A DNA stretch of 53,288 nt from SICU01 sp964408235 (lineage in GTDB: Archaea; Nanobdellota; Nanobdellia; Pacearchaeales; GW2011-AR1), in the NCBI GenBank assembly GCA_964408235.1, contig CAYOYN010000005.1, positions 1 to 53,288 of the forward strand, given 5' to 3'. Positions 20,678 through 28,134 of this stretch are shown in pieces (position 1 is the stretch's first letter; every line of letters starts with the position of its first letter). The translations under genes and the position numbers were made by a program. The notes under the pieces were generated by a model. It saw only the letters and a list, made by a program, of their open reading frames with translations, was not told the DNA's origin and did no database searches.

Positions 20678-20877
20678 TGGCGATAGTAAAAGCAAAGGAT
20701 GCTGCTAAAATGGATGCAAAATCCAGAAATGAAAGGCTTAATGAATTGAGATTGGAATTAATGAAATCTCAAGCTGGCGCTCAAAAATCTGCTGGTAAAA
20801 CAAAAGAGATAAAAAGGGCTATTGCGCGCTTAAAAACATTCAACTCAGCTAAAAAGCTTGAGGAGAAGAGAAAGTAA
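20677..20877 (+). CDS. rpl29: Ribosomal protein uL29
   Basis: This 66-residue, two-helix hairpin protein (RNERLNELRLELMKSQAGAQ, KEIKRAIARLKTF) sits at the tunnel exit beside uL23 and is a contact point for SRP. A strong GGAGG lies 8-12 bases upstream in the uS3 end. SUI1 follows with no spacer. Confidence 0.92.
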   Translation: MAIVKAKDAAKMDAKSRNERLNELRLELMKSQAGAQKSAGKTKEIKRAIARLKTFNSAKKLEEKRK

Positions 20878-21177
20878 ATGGAAATAGACCCAAGAACAGG
20901 ATTACCAGTCACGGCAATTGCTTGGGAAGATTTGGCTAAGGGCCAACAAAAGATAAAGATAGCGACTGAAAAACGTCGTTATGGCAAGGTTATAACCCTT
21001 GTCTCAGGCTTTGATAAAGGCATTGATTTAAAAGCCACCGCGAAATCCCTTAAAGAGGGTTTAGCTTGCGGAGGAACAATAAGAGATCAAACGATTGAAC
21101 TTCAAGGCGACCACAAAAGACAAGCTAGAGCAATCTTAGTAAAGATAGGATTCTCTGACGAGTCTATCGAGGAATAA
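20878..21177 (+). CDS. sui1: Translation initiation factor aIF1 (SUI1)
   Basis: This 99-residue SUI1-domain protein (IKIATEKRRYGKVITLVSGF, KSLKEGLACGGTIRD, IELQGDHKRQARAILVKIGF) checks start-codon choice on the small subunit. In euryarchaea this gene is followed by rnp1 (RNase P component Rpp29) before uS17. Here uS17 follows one base later, so rnp1 is absent from its normal place. Confidence 0.93.
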   Translation: MEIDPRTGLPVTAIAWEDLAKGQQKIKIATEKRRYGKVITLVSGFDKGIDLKATAKSLKEGLACGGTIRDQTIELQGDHKRQARAILVKIGFSDESIEE

Positions 21178-21178
21178 A

Positions 21179-21502
21179 ATGACAAACAAAAAAACAGAAA
21201 CAAAAACACAAGAAAAGAAAAAAACAATTGTAGTTGGAACTAGAGGAAGAATATTTGAAGGAACAGTAATGAAAAAATTTGATAACAGAGCAGTTATAGA
21301 ATTCGACAGAACTGTTAAGATTGCAAAATATGAGAGATTTATGAGAAAGACTACAAGAGTGCATTCAAGAATACCTCAGGGTATGAATGTTAATGTTGGA
21401 GATTATGTTAAGGTTCAAGAATGCAGACCATTAAGCAAGATGATTCATTCAGTAGTTATTCAAATAATTAGATCTGCTAATGCAGGAGGAGTTGCACAAT
21501 GA
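21179..21502 (+). CDS. rps17: Ribosomal protein uS17
   Basis: This 107-residue OB-fold protein has a Lys/Thr-rich N-terminal extension (residues 1-18) and the archaeal core GRIFEGTVMKKFDNRAVIEF, RTTRVHSRIP-like loop and VGDYVKVQECRPLSKMIHSV. It binds 16S rRNA early in assembly. Its stop overlaps the uL14 ATG by 4 nt (ATGA). Confidence 0.94.
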   Translation: MTNKKTETKTQEKKKTIVVGTRGRIFEGTVMKKFDNRAVIEFDRTVKIAKYERFMRKTTRVHSRIPQGMNVNVGDYVKVQECRPLSKMIHSVVIQIIRSANAGGVAQ

Positions 21503-21900
21503 AAGCAGTACCTGCAAGAGTAACAAGAGGATTAAATGTTGGAAGCGTGGTTGTTGCTTCAGACAATAGCGGAGCACGTTTAGTAAGAATTGTAGGAGTT
21601 AAAAAAGGAAAAACAGGAAAGGGAACTCAACAATATGCAAAAATGGGAGACTATGTTAAAGTTTCAGTTAGAGCTGGAAAGCCTGACATGAAAGGTCAAG
21701 TTTTTGATGCTATAGTTATAAGACAAAAGAAACCATATAAAAGAAACACTGGCGAGAGAGTAATGTTTGAAGATAATGCTGTTTGCTTATTAAAAGATGA
21801 AAAAGGAAACCCTAAAGGGACATTCATCAAAGGACCAATAAGTAAAGAAGTTTTTGAAAGGTGGAAAGCTGTTGCTAAAATAGCTCAATTCGTACTATGA
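21499..21900 (+). CDS. rpl14: Ribosomal protein uL14
   Basis: This 133-residue barrel protein (TRGLNVGSVVVASDNSGARL, MGDYVKVSVRAGKPDMKGQV, GERVMFEDNAVCLLKDEKGN) forms an intersubunit bridge and binds aIF6. Length and motifs are normal for archaea. The start overlaps the uS17 stop by 4 nt, and the stop overlaps the uL24 start by 4 nt, so the three are translationally chained. Confidence 0.96.
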   Translation: MKAVPARVTRGLNVGSVVVASDNSGARLVRIVGVKKGKTGKGTQQYAKMGDYVKVSVRAGKPDMKGQVFDAIVIRQKKPYKRNTGERVMFEDNAVCLLKDEKGNPKGTFIKGPISKEVFERWKAVAKIAQFVL

Positions 21901-22325
21901 GGACGCAATTTTCAACTTCTTGGAAGGAAAGCCATCAACCTAGGAAACAAAGAAAGTATAGATATGAAGCTCCACTACATATAAAGCATAAGTTTTTAAG
22001 TGCACCATTATCAGAAGACCTACGCAAAAAACACGGAATACGTTCATTACCTGTTAGATCAGGAGATGAAGTTAACATTATGCGCGGAACATTTGCTGGC
22101 AAAAAAGCCAAAGTAATGAATGTTGAAGTCAATAAGTCAAGAGTAACTCTTGAAAACATTACTAGAAAAAAAGCAGATGGAACAAAATTAAATGTGTATT
22201 TCAACCCAAGTAAACTGCAAATAATTGCGTTGAAACTGGATGATTCGCGCAGAGTTCCTGTAAAGGGAAAAACTGGCGAAACAAAGAAATCCGAGGAAAA
22301 AAACAATGCACCAAACACGAAGTGA
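21897..22325 (+). CDS. rpl24: Ribosomal protein uL24
   Basis: This 142-residue archaeal uL24 has an N-terminal basic region (SHQPRKQRKYRYEAPLHIKH) before the KOW motif (VRSGDEVNIMRGTFAGKKAK) and a Lys/Glu-rich C-terminal tail of about 20 residues. It starts assembly of the large subunit and lies at the tunnel exit. The tail coding region overlaps the eS4 start by 20 nt, the longest overlap in the operon. Confidence 0.94.
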   Translation: MRTQFSTSWKESHQPRKQRKYRYEAPLHIKHKFLSAPLSEDLRKKHGIRSLPVRSGDEVNIMRGTFAGKKAKVMNVEVNKSRVTLENITRKKADGTKLNVYFNPSKLQIIALKLDDSRRVPVKGKTGETKKSEEKNNAPNTK

Positions 22326-22923
22326 AGTCATCAAAGCATTACCTTTAGCTAGAAAAGGAACAAAATATGTAGCTCGTGCGATGAGAAATAGTTCTAATTC
22401 TGTACCATTAGTAGTTGCAGTAAGAGATATGTTGAAATTAGCTAATACTAGCAAAGAAGTAAAGGGGATGCTTCACAATAAAAGAATTAAGATTAATGGA
22501 AGAGTTGCTAAGACTTTGACAGACCCAATTTGTTTGTTTTCGAGAATTGAAGCAGATAAAAATTATTTATTGACCATACTTCCTACTGGAAGATTTTCTT
22601 TTGTTGAAACAAAGGATAATCAAAGAAAACTTAAGATTATTGGAAAGAGATTACTTAGGGGAAAGAAATTACAATATTCCTTACATGATGGGACAAATGT
22701 AATTTCAGATAAAGAATTTTTTGTCGGAGATACATTGATAATAAATGATGAAAATAAAATTATGAAACATATAGAATTTGATAAAGGAAAAGAAGTTTTT
22801 GCATATAAGGGAAGTTATATTGGAAGGGAAGGAAAAATTCAAAGTATTTCTGGAGACAAAGTAACTGTTAAGTTTGACAAGGAGGAAGCTGTGGTTGAAA
22901 AATCACATGTAATTACAATATGA
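22306..22923 (+). CDS. rps4e: Ribosomal protein eS4
   Basis: This 205-residue protein has the eS4 order: an S4-like RNA-binding segment (DMLKLANTSKEVKGMLHNKR with KINGRVAKTLTDPI), a central domain, and a C-terminal KOW-like end (YKGSYIGREGKIQSISGDKV). Most archaeal eS4 proteins are about 235-245 residues, so this one is somewhat short; the N-terminal MHQTRSEVI differs from the usual RLAAP-type start. It is a small-subunit protein absent from bacteria. Confidence 0.9.
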   Translation: MHQTRSEVIKALPLARKGTKYVARAMRNSSNSVPLVVAVRDMLKLANTSKEVKGMLHNKRIKINGRVAKTLTDPICLFSRIEADKNYLLTILPTGRFSFVETKDNQRKLKIIGKRLLRGKKLQYSLHDGTNVISDKEFFVGDTLIINDENKIMKHIEFDKGKEVFAYKGSYIGREGKIQSISGDKVTVKFDKEEAVVEKSHVITI

Positions 22924-23429
22924 ATAACGTTATGAGAATCCCTAAGATTACAAGAGTCGTTCTTAGTGCTGGAGCTGTTGACAAAGATTTAGAAAAAGCA
23001 AAGAAATTGCTAGAAATAGTTTCTGAGAAGAAAGCTCAAATAACAAAATCTGGAGCTAGAACTAGAATTCCTGCTTTCGGAGTTAAACCTAAAATGGAAT
23101 TAGGCACATGCGTTACACTAAGAAATCAAGACGCTATTGAAATGTTGAGAAAATTATTGGGGGCAATAGACAACAAATTAAAAATTTCATCAATTGATAA
23201 AAACAACTTTTCTTTTGGAATTCCTGAATACATTAACATACCAGGAATAAAATATTTGAGAGAAATAGGTATCAGAGGATTTAATGTAACAGTTGTTTTT
23301 GAAAGAGCTGGGACTAGAGTTAAAAAGAGAAGGATTAAAACAGGTAAGGTCCCTAGCAGACAGCACGTTACGCCTGGAGAAATAGCAGATTATATGAAAG
23401 ATAACTTTAAAACGGAGATAATAGATTAA
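22920..23429 (+). CDS. rpl5: Ribosomal protein uL5
   Basis: This 169-residue uL5 (MRIPKITRVVLSAGAVDKDL, ITKSGARTRIPAFGVKPKME, IDKNNFSFGIPEYINIPGIK) binds 5S rRNA and contacts P-site tRNA. Its ATG overlaps the eS4 stop (ATGA). A second in-frame ATG four codons later could be used instead, since homologues often start near there. The archaeal C-terminal pattern KKRRIKTGKVPSRQHVTPGE is intact. Confidence 0.94.
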   Translation: MNNVMRIPKITRVVLSAGAVDKDLEKAKKLLEIVSEKKAQITKSGARTRIPAFGVKPKMELGTCVTLRNQDAIEMLRKLLGAIDNKLKISSIDKNNFSFGIPEYINIPGIKYLREIGIRGFNVTVVFERAGTRVKKRRIKTGKVPSRQHVTPGEIADYMKDNFKTEIID

Positions 23430-23430
23430 A

Positions 23431-23661
23431 ATGACAGCAAGCGATTGGAATAAGGTATTGAAACAGATCAAGAACAAACCAGCAATGGCTAAAAAGTTCT
23501 TGAAGTTCAATAAACCAAAAGATAGAAAAACCGGAATTGCAGCCCAAAAATGTAAACGCTGTGGTAGGTTTGGCGCTCACTTAAATCAATATGAATTGCA
23601 CCTCTGCAGACATTGTTTCAGAGAAATTGCGCAAGACATAGGTTTCAAAAAATACTCATGA
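23431..23661 (+). CDS. rps14: Ribosomal protein uS14 with N-terminal extension
   Basis: The last 50 residues are a standard archaeal zinc-binding uS14 with ligands Cys41, Cys44, Cys59 and Cys62 (KCKRCGRFGAH and HLCRHCFREIA). The first 25 residues (MTASDWNKVLKQIKNKPAMA) are extra; most archaeal uS14 proteins are 50-56 residues. The one-base spacing after uL5 matches other starts in this operon and favours the long form, but Met19 (23485) would give a near-typical length. It binds the head of the small subunit. Confidence 0.9.
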   Translation: MTASDWNKVLKQIKNKPAMAKKFLKFNKPKDRKTGIAAQKCKRCGRFGAHLNQYELHLCRHCFREIAQDIGFKKYS

Positions 23662-24032
23662 GTCAAGACATTGTTTCAGACGGTTTAAATCGAATAATGA
23701 ATGCTAAAGTTAGTGGGCAGACTAGTGTTACACTAAAACATCACTCTAAATTTTTGCAGAATATTTTGGCGATAGGAAAATTGAAAAATTATATTTCTGA
23801 ATATTCTGTGACTCCTAAAGGATTGCATGTAGAATTTAAGAGCTTGAATAAGTGTAAAGCAGTAAAACCTCGCTATATTGTTAAGGTAAAGGACATAGAT
23901 AAATATGTAAGAAGATATTTGCCTGCTCGTGGAATAGGAACAATAATTATCTCTACTAGTATGGGTTTAGTAACTCACCAAACTGCAATTGATAAAGGAA
24001 TCGGAGGAAGCATAGTTGCTTACTTTTACTAA
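23658..24032 (+). CDS. rps8: Ribosomal protein uS8
   Basis: This 124-residue uS8 starts at ATG 23658 (MSQDIVSDGLNRIMNAKVSG), overlapping the uS14 stop as ATGA. The frame is open earlier, but the family starts here. The C-terminal half has the archaeal pattern KDIDKYVRRYLPARGIGTII and TSMGLVTHQTAIDKGIGGSI. It is a central-domain small-subunit protein that, in bacteria, also represses the spc operon. Confidence 0.95.
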   Translation: MSQDIVSDGLNRIMNAKVSGQTSVTLKHHSKFLQNILAIGKLKNYISEYSVTPKGLHVEFKSLNKCKAVKPRYIVKVKDIDKYVRRYLPARGIGTIIISTSMGLVTHQTAIDKGIGGSIVAYFY

Positions 24033-24574
24033 TGAAACAATTATATGAAACTATAGTGGAAATTCCTGCTGGAGTTAATTGCACTTCTTCCGGTAGCACC
24101 CTTAATTGCTCTAAAGGAAACACCCAACTAGTTAGAAATTTTGAAACTCACACTTTGACAATTTTAGTAAAGGGAAATGAGATAGTATTAACTTGTAAAA
24201 GAGCAAACAAAAAAGGAGTTGCAAATGTTAATGCAGTTGCAGCCCACATAAGAAACCTATTCAGAGGATTGAATCAAAGATTTGTTTATGAAATGGAAAT
24301 TTGTAATGTTCACTTCCCTATGACTGTCAAAGTTGATAAAGATAATTTTGTAATCACAAACTTCTTAGGAGAAAAAGTTCCAAGGGTTGCTAAAATAATT
24401 CCAGGTGTCGAAGTTAAAGTTGCTGGAACAAAAGTAACTATCTCAAGTGCAGATATTGAAAAAGCAGGACAAACTGCTGCAAATATTGAAAAGGCATCTA
24501 CAGTTACCAAGAAAGATAGAAGAATTTTCCAAGATGGAATCTTTATAACTAAAAAACCTGGAGCTGAAGAATGA
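24032..24574 (+). CDS. rpl6: Ribosomal protein uL6
   Basis: This 180-residue protein has two tandem alpha/beta repeats, the uL6 layout. A first repeat (VEIPAGVNCTSSGSTLNCSK, HIRNLFRGLNQRFVYEMEIC) is followed by FLGEKVPRVAKIIPGVEVKV and the closing KDRRIFQDGIFITKKPGAE. It sits near the factor-binding site and sarcin-ricin loop. Start and stop overlap neighbours by one and four bases. Confidence 0.95.
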   Translation: MKQLYETIVEIPAGVNCTSSGSTLNCSKGNTQLVRNFETHTLTILVKGNEIVLTCKRANKKGVANVNAVAAHIRNLFRGLNQRFVYEMEICNVHFPMTVKVDKDNFVITNFLGEKVPRVAKIIPGVEVKVAGTKVTISSADIEKAGQTAANIEKASTVTKKDRRIFQDGIFITKKPGAEE

Positions 24575-24936
24575 AATCTGTAGTTAGAAGAAGTACATTA
24601 AAGCACTCAAGAATGGGGCTTGGAAGACGTAAGTTACACAGGTGGAGAGCTGCGGTAGGGAGACACAGCAAGATAAGAAAGAATAGATTCGGGTATACTA
24701 AGTCACCTAGAATAGGATTCAAATCTCCTAAATCAGAATCAGGAAAGATTAATGGAAAAATACCTATGAGAATAACAAATATGAGTGAAATGTCTAAAGC
24801 TAATAAGGATAATATTTTGATTATTGCAAGAGTAGTCGGAGCTAGAAAGAGAATAGAAATGATAAAAAAGGCAAATGAAATGAAAATAGAAATATTGAAT
24901 GTTAAATCATCTGGAGGACAAAATGGATCTAACTAA
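24571..24936 (+). CDS. rpl32e: Ribosomal protein eL32
   Basis: This 121-residue basic protein has the eL32 core HRWRAAVGRHSKIRKNRFGY, SPRIGFKSPK and the closing helix GARKRIEMIKKANEMKIEIL. It is absent from bacteria. The start overlaps uL6 by 4 nt, and its end overlaps the eL19 start by 14 nt. The N-terminal VRRSTLKHSRMGLGRRKL is highly basic. Confidence 0.92.
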   Translation: MKSVVRRSTLKHSRMGLGRRKLHRWRAAVGRHSKIRKNRFGYTKSPRIGFKSPKSESGKINGKIPMRITNMSEMSKANKDNILIIARVVGARKRIEMIKKANEMKIEILNVKSSGGQNGSN

Positions 24937-25333
24937 GAAAAAACAACTTGCTGCTAGAACTTTGGGAGTTGGAGTTGGAAGAATAAGATTTAATTCGAAT
25001 AACATTAATGAAATAAAAGAAGCAATTACTAAGCAAGACATTAGGGATTTAGTTGTTGCTAAAGCCATTTTAGTTAACCCTATAAAGGGAAGAAAGGCTA
25101 ACCCTCCTAGAAAGAGAAGAAGAGCTGGAAGTATTAGGATGAGGCCAAATAACAGAAAGCAAGAATATATGATATTGACTAGAAAGTTAAGAGCTTACTT
25201 ATCCGAAATAAGAAAACAAGGTAAGATCACAGATGAAGAATTCACAACCCTTAGAAAGGGAGTTAGAAGTAGGACTTTCAAGAATAAGAATAACCTAAAA
25301 GAGCATATACAACTTATGCAAGGAAGTAAATAA
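24923..25333 (+). CDS. rpl19e: Ribosomal protein eL19
   Basis: This 136-residue eL19 starts at ATG 24923 (MDLTKKKQLAARTLGVGVGR), inside the end of eL32. Upstream codons in the frame are not family sequence. Conserved features are RIRFNSNNINEIKEAITKQD, the basic NPPRKRRRAGSIRMRPNNRK hinge and the long C-terminal helix. It is a large-subunit protein that spans to the small subunit. Some archaea have a longer C-terminal helix. Confidence 0.93.
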   Translation: MDLTKKKQLAARTLGVGVGRIRFNSNNINEIKEAITKQDIRDLVVAKAILVNPIKGRKANPPRKRRRAGSIRMRPNNRKQEYMILTRKLRAYLSEIRKQGKITDEEFTTLRKGVRSRTFKNKNNLKEHIQLMQGSK

Positions 25334-25334
25334 A

Positions 25335-25817
25335 ATGCAAGGCGTACAAAAAACAATAAGGAAAAGAAGATATGAAGGAAGAACAGACTACAAGGCTAGA
25401 TTTTTCCTCCTTAAATCTGGAAAACCTAGAGTAGTATTTAGAAAAACAAATAAATATTTACTAGCTCAAGTTGTTGTTTCTGAAATTGCTAAAGATAAAG
25501 TTCTTGTAAATGTAAGCACAAAGGACTTGCTAAGCTATGGTTGGCCTGAGAAATTATCTGGAAGTCTTAAGAGCTTACCTGCTGCTTATTTAATGGGATA
25601 TCTACTTGCTAAAAAATCAAAAATAAACAGTGGAGTTTTGGACATTGGACTTTTGAGCCACGTTCCAAAGTCTAGAATTTATGCATTCGTTAAAGGAATG
25701 AAAGACGCCGGATTTGATATCCCTGTAAAAGAAGAAGTCATACCTGATGAAGAAATGATTAACCGTAACGAAAAAACAGCAAAACTTATTAATCAACTTA
25801 AGGAGAAGCTGAAATGA
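25335..25817 (+). CDS. rpl18: Ribosomal protein uL18
   Basis: This 160-residue archaeal-type uL18 (KTIRKRRYEGRTDYKARFFL, KSGKPRVVFRKTNKYLLAQV, LPAAYLMGYLLAKKSKINSG) binds 5S rRNA with uL5. Position and one-base spacing after eL19 are standard. The C-terminal helix rich in Lys and Glu ends overlapping the uS5 ATG by 4 nt. Confidence 0.94.
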   Translation: MQGVQKTIRKRRYEGRTDYKARFFLLKSGKPRVVFRKTNKYLLAQVVVSEIAKDKVLVNVSTKDLLSYGWPEKLSGSLKSLPAAYLMGYLLAKKSKINSGVLDIGLLSHVPKSRIYAFVKGMKDAGFDIPVKEEVIPDEEMINRNEKTAKLINQLKEKLK

Positions 25818-26551
25818 ATGCTGAAGCAAAACAAGAAGAGATTGGAATAAAACTTGAAGTTCCTGCAACAGAGGAAGAATTATTACTTGAAGAAACAAAG
25901 AAGGAAGATCAAACACCTATTCAAGCTTGGCACCCTAAAACTCAGATAGGTAAAGATGTTAAGCATGGAAAAATAAAAGATATTGATGAGATTTTATCTA
26001 GCGGTAAAAAAATACTTGAACCAGAAATCGTGGATAGTCTGATAAGTTTGGAAAAAGATTTACTTCTTGTTGGACAGTCTAAAGGTAAATTCGGCGGAGG
26101 AAAAAGACGCGCCTGGAGACAAACCCAAAAGAAAACAATGGAAGGAAATGTGCTTACATTCTCATCATTGGCAGTCGTTGGAGATAAAAATGGTCATGTA
26201 GGTCTTGGTCTTGGAAAATCAAAAGAAACATTACCTTCAAGAGAAAAGGCAGTTAGACTTGCTAAACTCAATGTAATAAAAGTTACAAGAGGATGCGGTC
26301 ACTTTGACTGTTCATGTTCTGAACCTCACAGTATCCCATTTGCAGTCGAAGGTAAATGTGGAAGCGTTATAGTAAAATTAATCCCTGCTCCTCAAGGAAC
26401 TGGTCTAGTAGTTGGAGATGAATGTAAGAAAATTTTAAGATTAGCAGGAATACGCGATATTTACTCATACACTAAAGGTTACGGTAGATCAACTATTAAT
26501 TTCGCTAACGCATGTCTTGAAGCCTTAAAGAAGACAGGGAAGTTATCATGA
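25814..26551 (+). CDS. rps5: Ribosomal protein uS5
   Basis: This 245-residue archaeal uS5 has an N-terminal extension (residues 1-75, Glu-rich), the double-stranded RNA-binding-like domain (FGGGKRRAWRQTQKKTMEGN) and the archaeal Cys-containing loop (TRGCGHFDCSCSEPHSIPFA). The C-terminal domain ends TKGYGRSTINFANACLEALK. It contacts the mRNA channel and decoding centre. The overlap with uL18 is 4 nt. Confidence 0.95.
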   Translation: MNAEAKQEEIGIKLEVPATEEELLLEETKKEDQTPIQAWHPKTQIGKDVKHGKIKDIDEILSSGKKILEPEIVDSLISLEKDLLLVGQSKGKFGGGKRRAWRQTQKKTMEGNVLTFSSLAVVGDKNGHVGLGLGKSKETLPSREKAVRLAKLNVIKVTRGCGHFDCSCSEPHSIPFAVEGKCGSVIVKLIPAPQGTGLVVGDECKKILRLAGIRDIYSYTKGYGRSTINFANACLEALKKTGKLS

Positions 26552-26964
26552 TTATAGCAATAAGAATATCTGGGATGGTAGACGTACCTGAGAACGTTAA
26601 TCATTTACTTGATAACATAAACTTGAGAAGAAAATATGCTGCCATCTTAATTGAAGAAACTCCTGAAAACATGAAAATGTTAAATCAAATAAGAAGTTTT
26701 GTTGCTTTCGGAAAAATCACAAATGAAAACCTTGTTAAATTAATATCAATGCGCGGAGAAAGATCAGATAGTAAGAAAATTGATGCTGAAGCCGTGGTAA
26801 AAAACCTGGATAAAAAATCATTGAGAGAACAAGGATTGAAACCATTTTTCAGATTACACCCTCCTAGAAAAGGAATTGAAAGCAAGAAACACTTTGGAAT
26901 AGGTAAAGGAGTTCTTGGGGATAACAAAGAGCATATAAATGCCCTTTTGGAGAGAATGTTATGA
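26548..26964 (+). CDS. rpl30: Ribosomal protein uL30
   Basis: This 138-residue archaeal uL30 is longer than the bacterial form. The ferredoxin-like core (IIAIRISGMVDVPENVNHLL) is followed by the archaeal extension FRLHPPRKGIESKKHFGIGK. It follows uS5 with a 4-nt overlap and is itself overlapped by the zinc-ribbon gene at 26961, so translation continues straight into that gene. Confidence 0.94.
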   Translation: MIIAIRISGMVDVPENVNHLLDNINLRRKYAAILIEETPENMKMLNQIRSFVAFGKITNENLVKLISMRGERSDSKKIDAEAVVKNLDKKSLREQGLKPFFRLHPPRKGIESKKHFGIGKGVLGDNKEHINALLERML

Positions 26965-27152
26965 GTAAAGTAAAAACAGCTTGGGAATGCGATTGTGGAG
27001 CAATTGCCTATGGAAAATTACCTCCTACAGAATGTAAACGTTGCGGAGAAGAAGATAGTTATGTTGAAGCTGATGAGGATCATTTAGCAGAACTTGCTGA
27101 TGAAAACTTAATGGAAGAAATAAGAGCTAAGGATTGGGGGGAGGAAGAATAA
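26961..27152 (+). CDS. Small acidic zinc-ribbon protein inside the ribosomal operon
   Basis: This 63-residue protein has four cysteines in a C-x-C plus C-x2-C ribbon (Cys10/Cys12 in WECDCGA; Cys25/Cys28 in TECKRCGEE), recalling a rubredoxin- or rubrerythrin-type knuckle. The remainder is very acidic (EADEDHLAELADENLMEEI), unlike ribosomal proteins. It overlaps uL30 by 4 nt (ATGA) and uL15 by one base (TAATG), so it is made stoichiometrically with them. In archaea uL30 is normally followed directly by uL15. It may be a ribosome-assembly, rRNA-mimic or iron/zinc-binding factor; I cannot name a family. Confidence 0.75.
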   Translation: MSKVKTAWECDCGAIAYGKLPPTECKRCGEEDSYVEADEDHLAELADENLMEEIRAKDWGEEE

Positions 27153-27556
27153 TGGGAATGAAATATAAGAAGAGGAGGAAATCAAGCAAATTCAGAGGTA
27201 GTCATACTCATGGTAGAGGTGGAAAGAAAAAAGCTCGTGGTTCAGGACACAGAGGAGGATTTGGTATGGCAGGTTCAGGTAAGAGAGGAGACCAGAAAAA
27301 AACAAAGATACTGGACCTCAAAATGGAGGATTACTTTGGAAAAAGACAGACTAAAATGCGTTTTGGTAAACCAAAATTAAGGACTTTTAACCTAGATAGA
27401 ATTCCAGATAATATTGAAGATGGAAAGAACCTAACAGACTACAAGATTGTTGGAAAACTTAGTAAAAATATCAAGTTGAATATCATTGCTGGTGCAGCAA
27501 GCCCTGGAGCAATTAAGTCTGTCGAAAAACACGGCGGAAAAATTACTTTAAAGTAA
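27152..27556 (+). CDS. rpl15: Ribosomal protein uL15
   Basis: This 134-residue archaeal uL15 starts at ATG 27152, overlapping the zinc-ribbon stop by one base. The family start with KKRRKSSKFRGSHTHGRGGK and GSGHRGGFGMAGSGKRGDQK is the Gly/Arg-rich tail that threads into rRNA. The C-terminal domain has KNIKLNIIAGAASPGAIKSV. It is the last gene of the operon. A perfect palindrome at its end plus a T-run gives a terminator. Confidence 0.94.
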   Translation: MGMKYKKRRKSSKFRGSHTHGRGGKKKARGSGHRGGFGMAGSGKRGDQKKTKILDLKMEDYFGKRQTKMRFGKPKLRTFNLDRIPDNIEDGKNLTDYKIVGKLSKNIKLNIIAGAASPGAIKSVEKHGGKITLK

Positions 27557-27562
27557 TTTTTT
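27538..27562 (+). terminator. Palindromic terminator at the uL15 stop
   Basis: Bases 27538-27561 form a perfect 24-bp palindrome: arms AAAAATTACTTT and AAAGTAATTTTT with no loop. It includes the uL15 stop codon and ends in six Ts. As RNA the centre must open to form a loop. This could end the 11-kb ribosomal transcript and also terminate the convergent VIT gene. Confidence 0.5.
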
Positions 27563-27586
27563 AGATTTTTAGTTAAAATAGTTTAT

Positions 27587-28084
27587 TTATACAATTAAAT
27601 TTTTTACTAATGTTCCGAATAGAAACGAGATTACTGAAACTGTTAAAGTTATCGTAAGCATTTCAAAGAATTTTGACTTGAAACTTTCCTTATGCAACTT
27701 AGAATCGTATTTTGTAAATACTGCGATTATCAATATTACTAATCCAAACATCACTGCGGTAGCCTCATATACATTATTTAGGATAAAATAAGGAGATACT
27801 AAAACTAAAACTGCTAAAATATATGCAATTCCTGTATATGTTGCTGCCTTAACTGGTTGTTTATTTTTTTCTTCTTTTACCGATAAATATTCAGAAGCTG
27901 CCATTGAAAGAGCGGCTGCAAAACCCGTAATTAATCCGACGGTAGCTATAGTTTTTGATTCATTTAATGCAAAAGATAAACCTACTAAAGCTCCAGATAA
28001 TTCAACCAAGGCGTCATTTAATCCGAGAACTATTGCTCCGCTATAACTTGTCCGGTCTTCTAACATAACCTTCTTCTTATTCAT
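27587..28084 (-). CDS. VIT1/CCC1-like metal transporter
   Basis: This 165-residue protein has about five membrane helices. It shows VIT-family traits: an N-terminal segment SGAIVLGLNDALVELSGALV, then GFAAALSMAASEYLSVKEEK, where small residues and an acidic/Ser pair mark the transport path. Such proteins move iron or manganese. It lies in the antisense direction between uL15 and secY, where most archaea have no gene. Its start codon is 51 bp from that of secY around one TATA box, so the two may share a bidirectional promoter. Confidence 0.75.
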   Translation of the reverse strand: MNKKKVMLEDRTSYSGAIVLGLNDALVELSGALVGLSFALNESKTIATVGLITGFAAALSMAASEYLSVKEEKNKQPVKAATYTGIAYILAVLVLVSPYFILNNVYEATAVMFGLVILIIAVFTKYDSKLHKESFKSKFFEMLTITLTVSVISFLFGTLVKNLIV

Positions 28085-28134
28085 AATTTCATCAAACAGT
28101 CAATCTTTAAAAACCTGTATTTTATGATTATATT
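28085..28134. promoter_or_regulatory. Symmetric bidirectional promoter of VIT and secY
   Basis: One TATA-like CTTTAAAAAC (28105-28114) lies between start codons at 28084 and 28135. The midpoint of the two starts is 28109.5, inside the TTTAAAAA core (28106-28113). It predicts leaderless transcripts in both directions. No second TATA at the right spacing is visible. Confidence 0.6.

Noticed and set aside
21935..22318. 127-codon antisense frame over uL24
   Set aside because: It is a shadow of the uL24 coding strand; its composition has no protein-like pattern.
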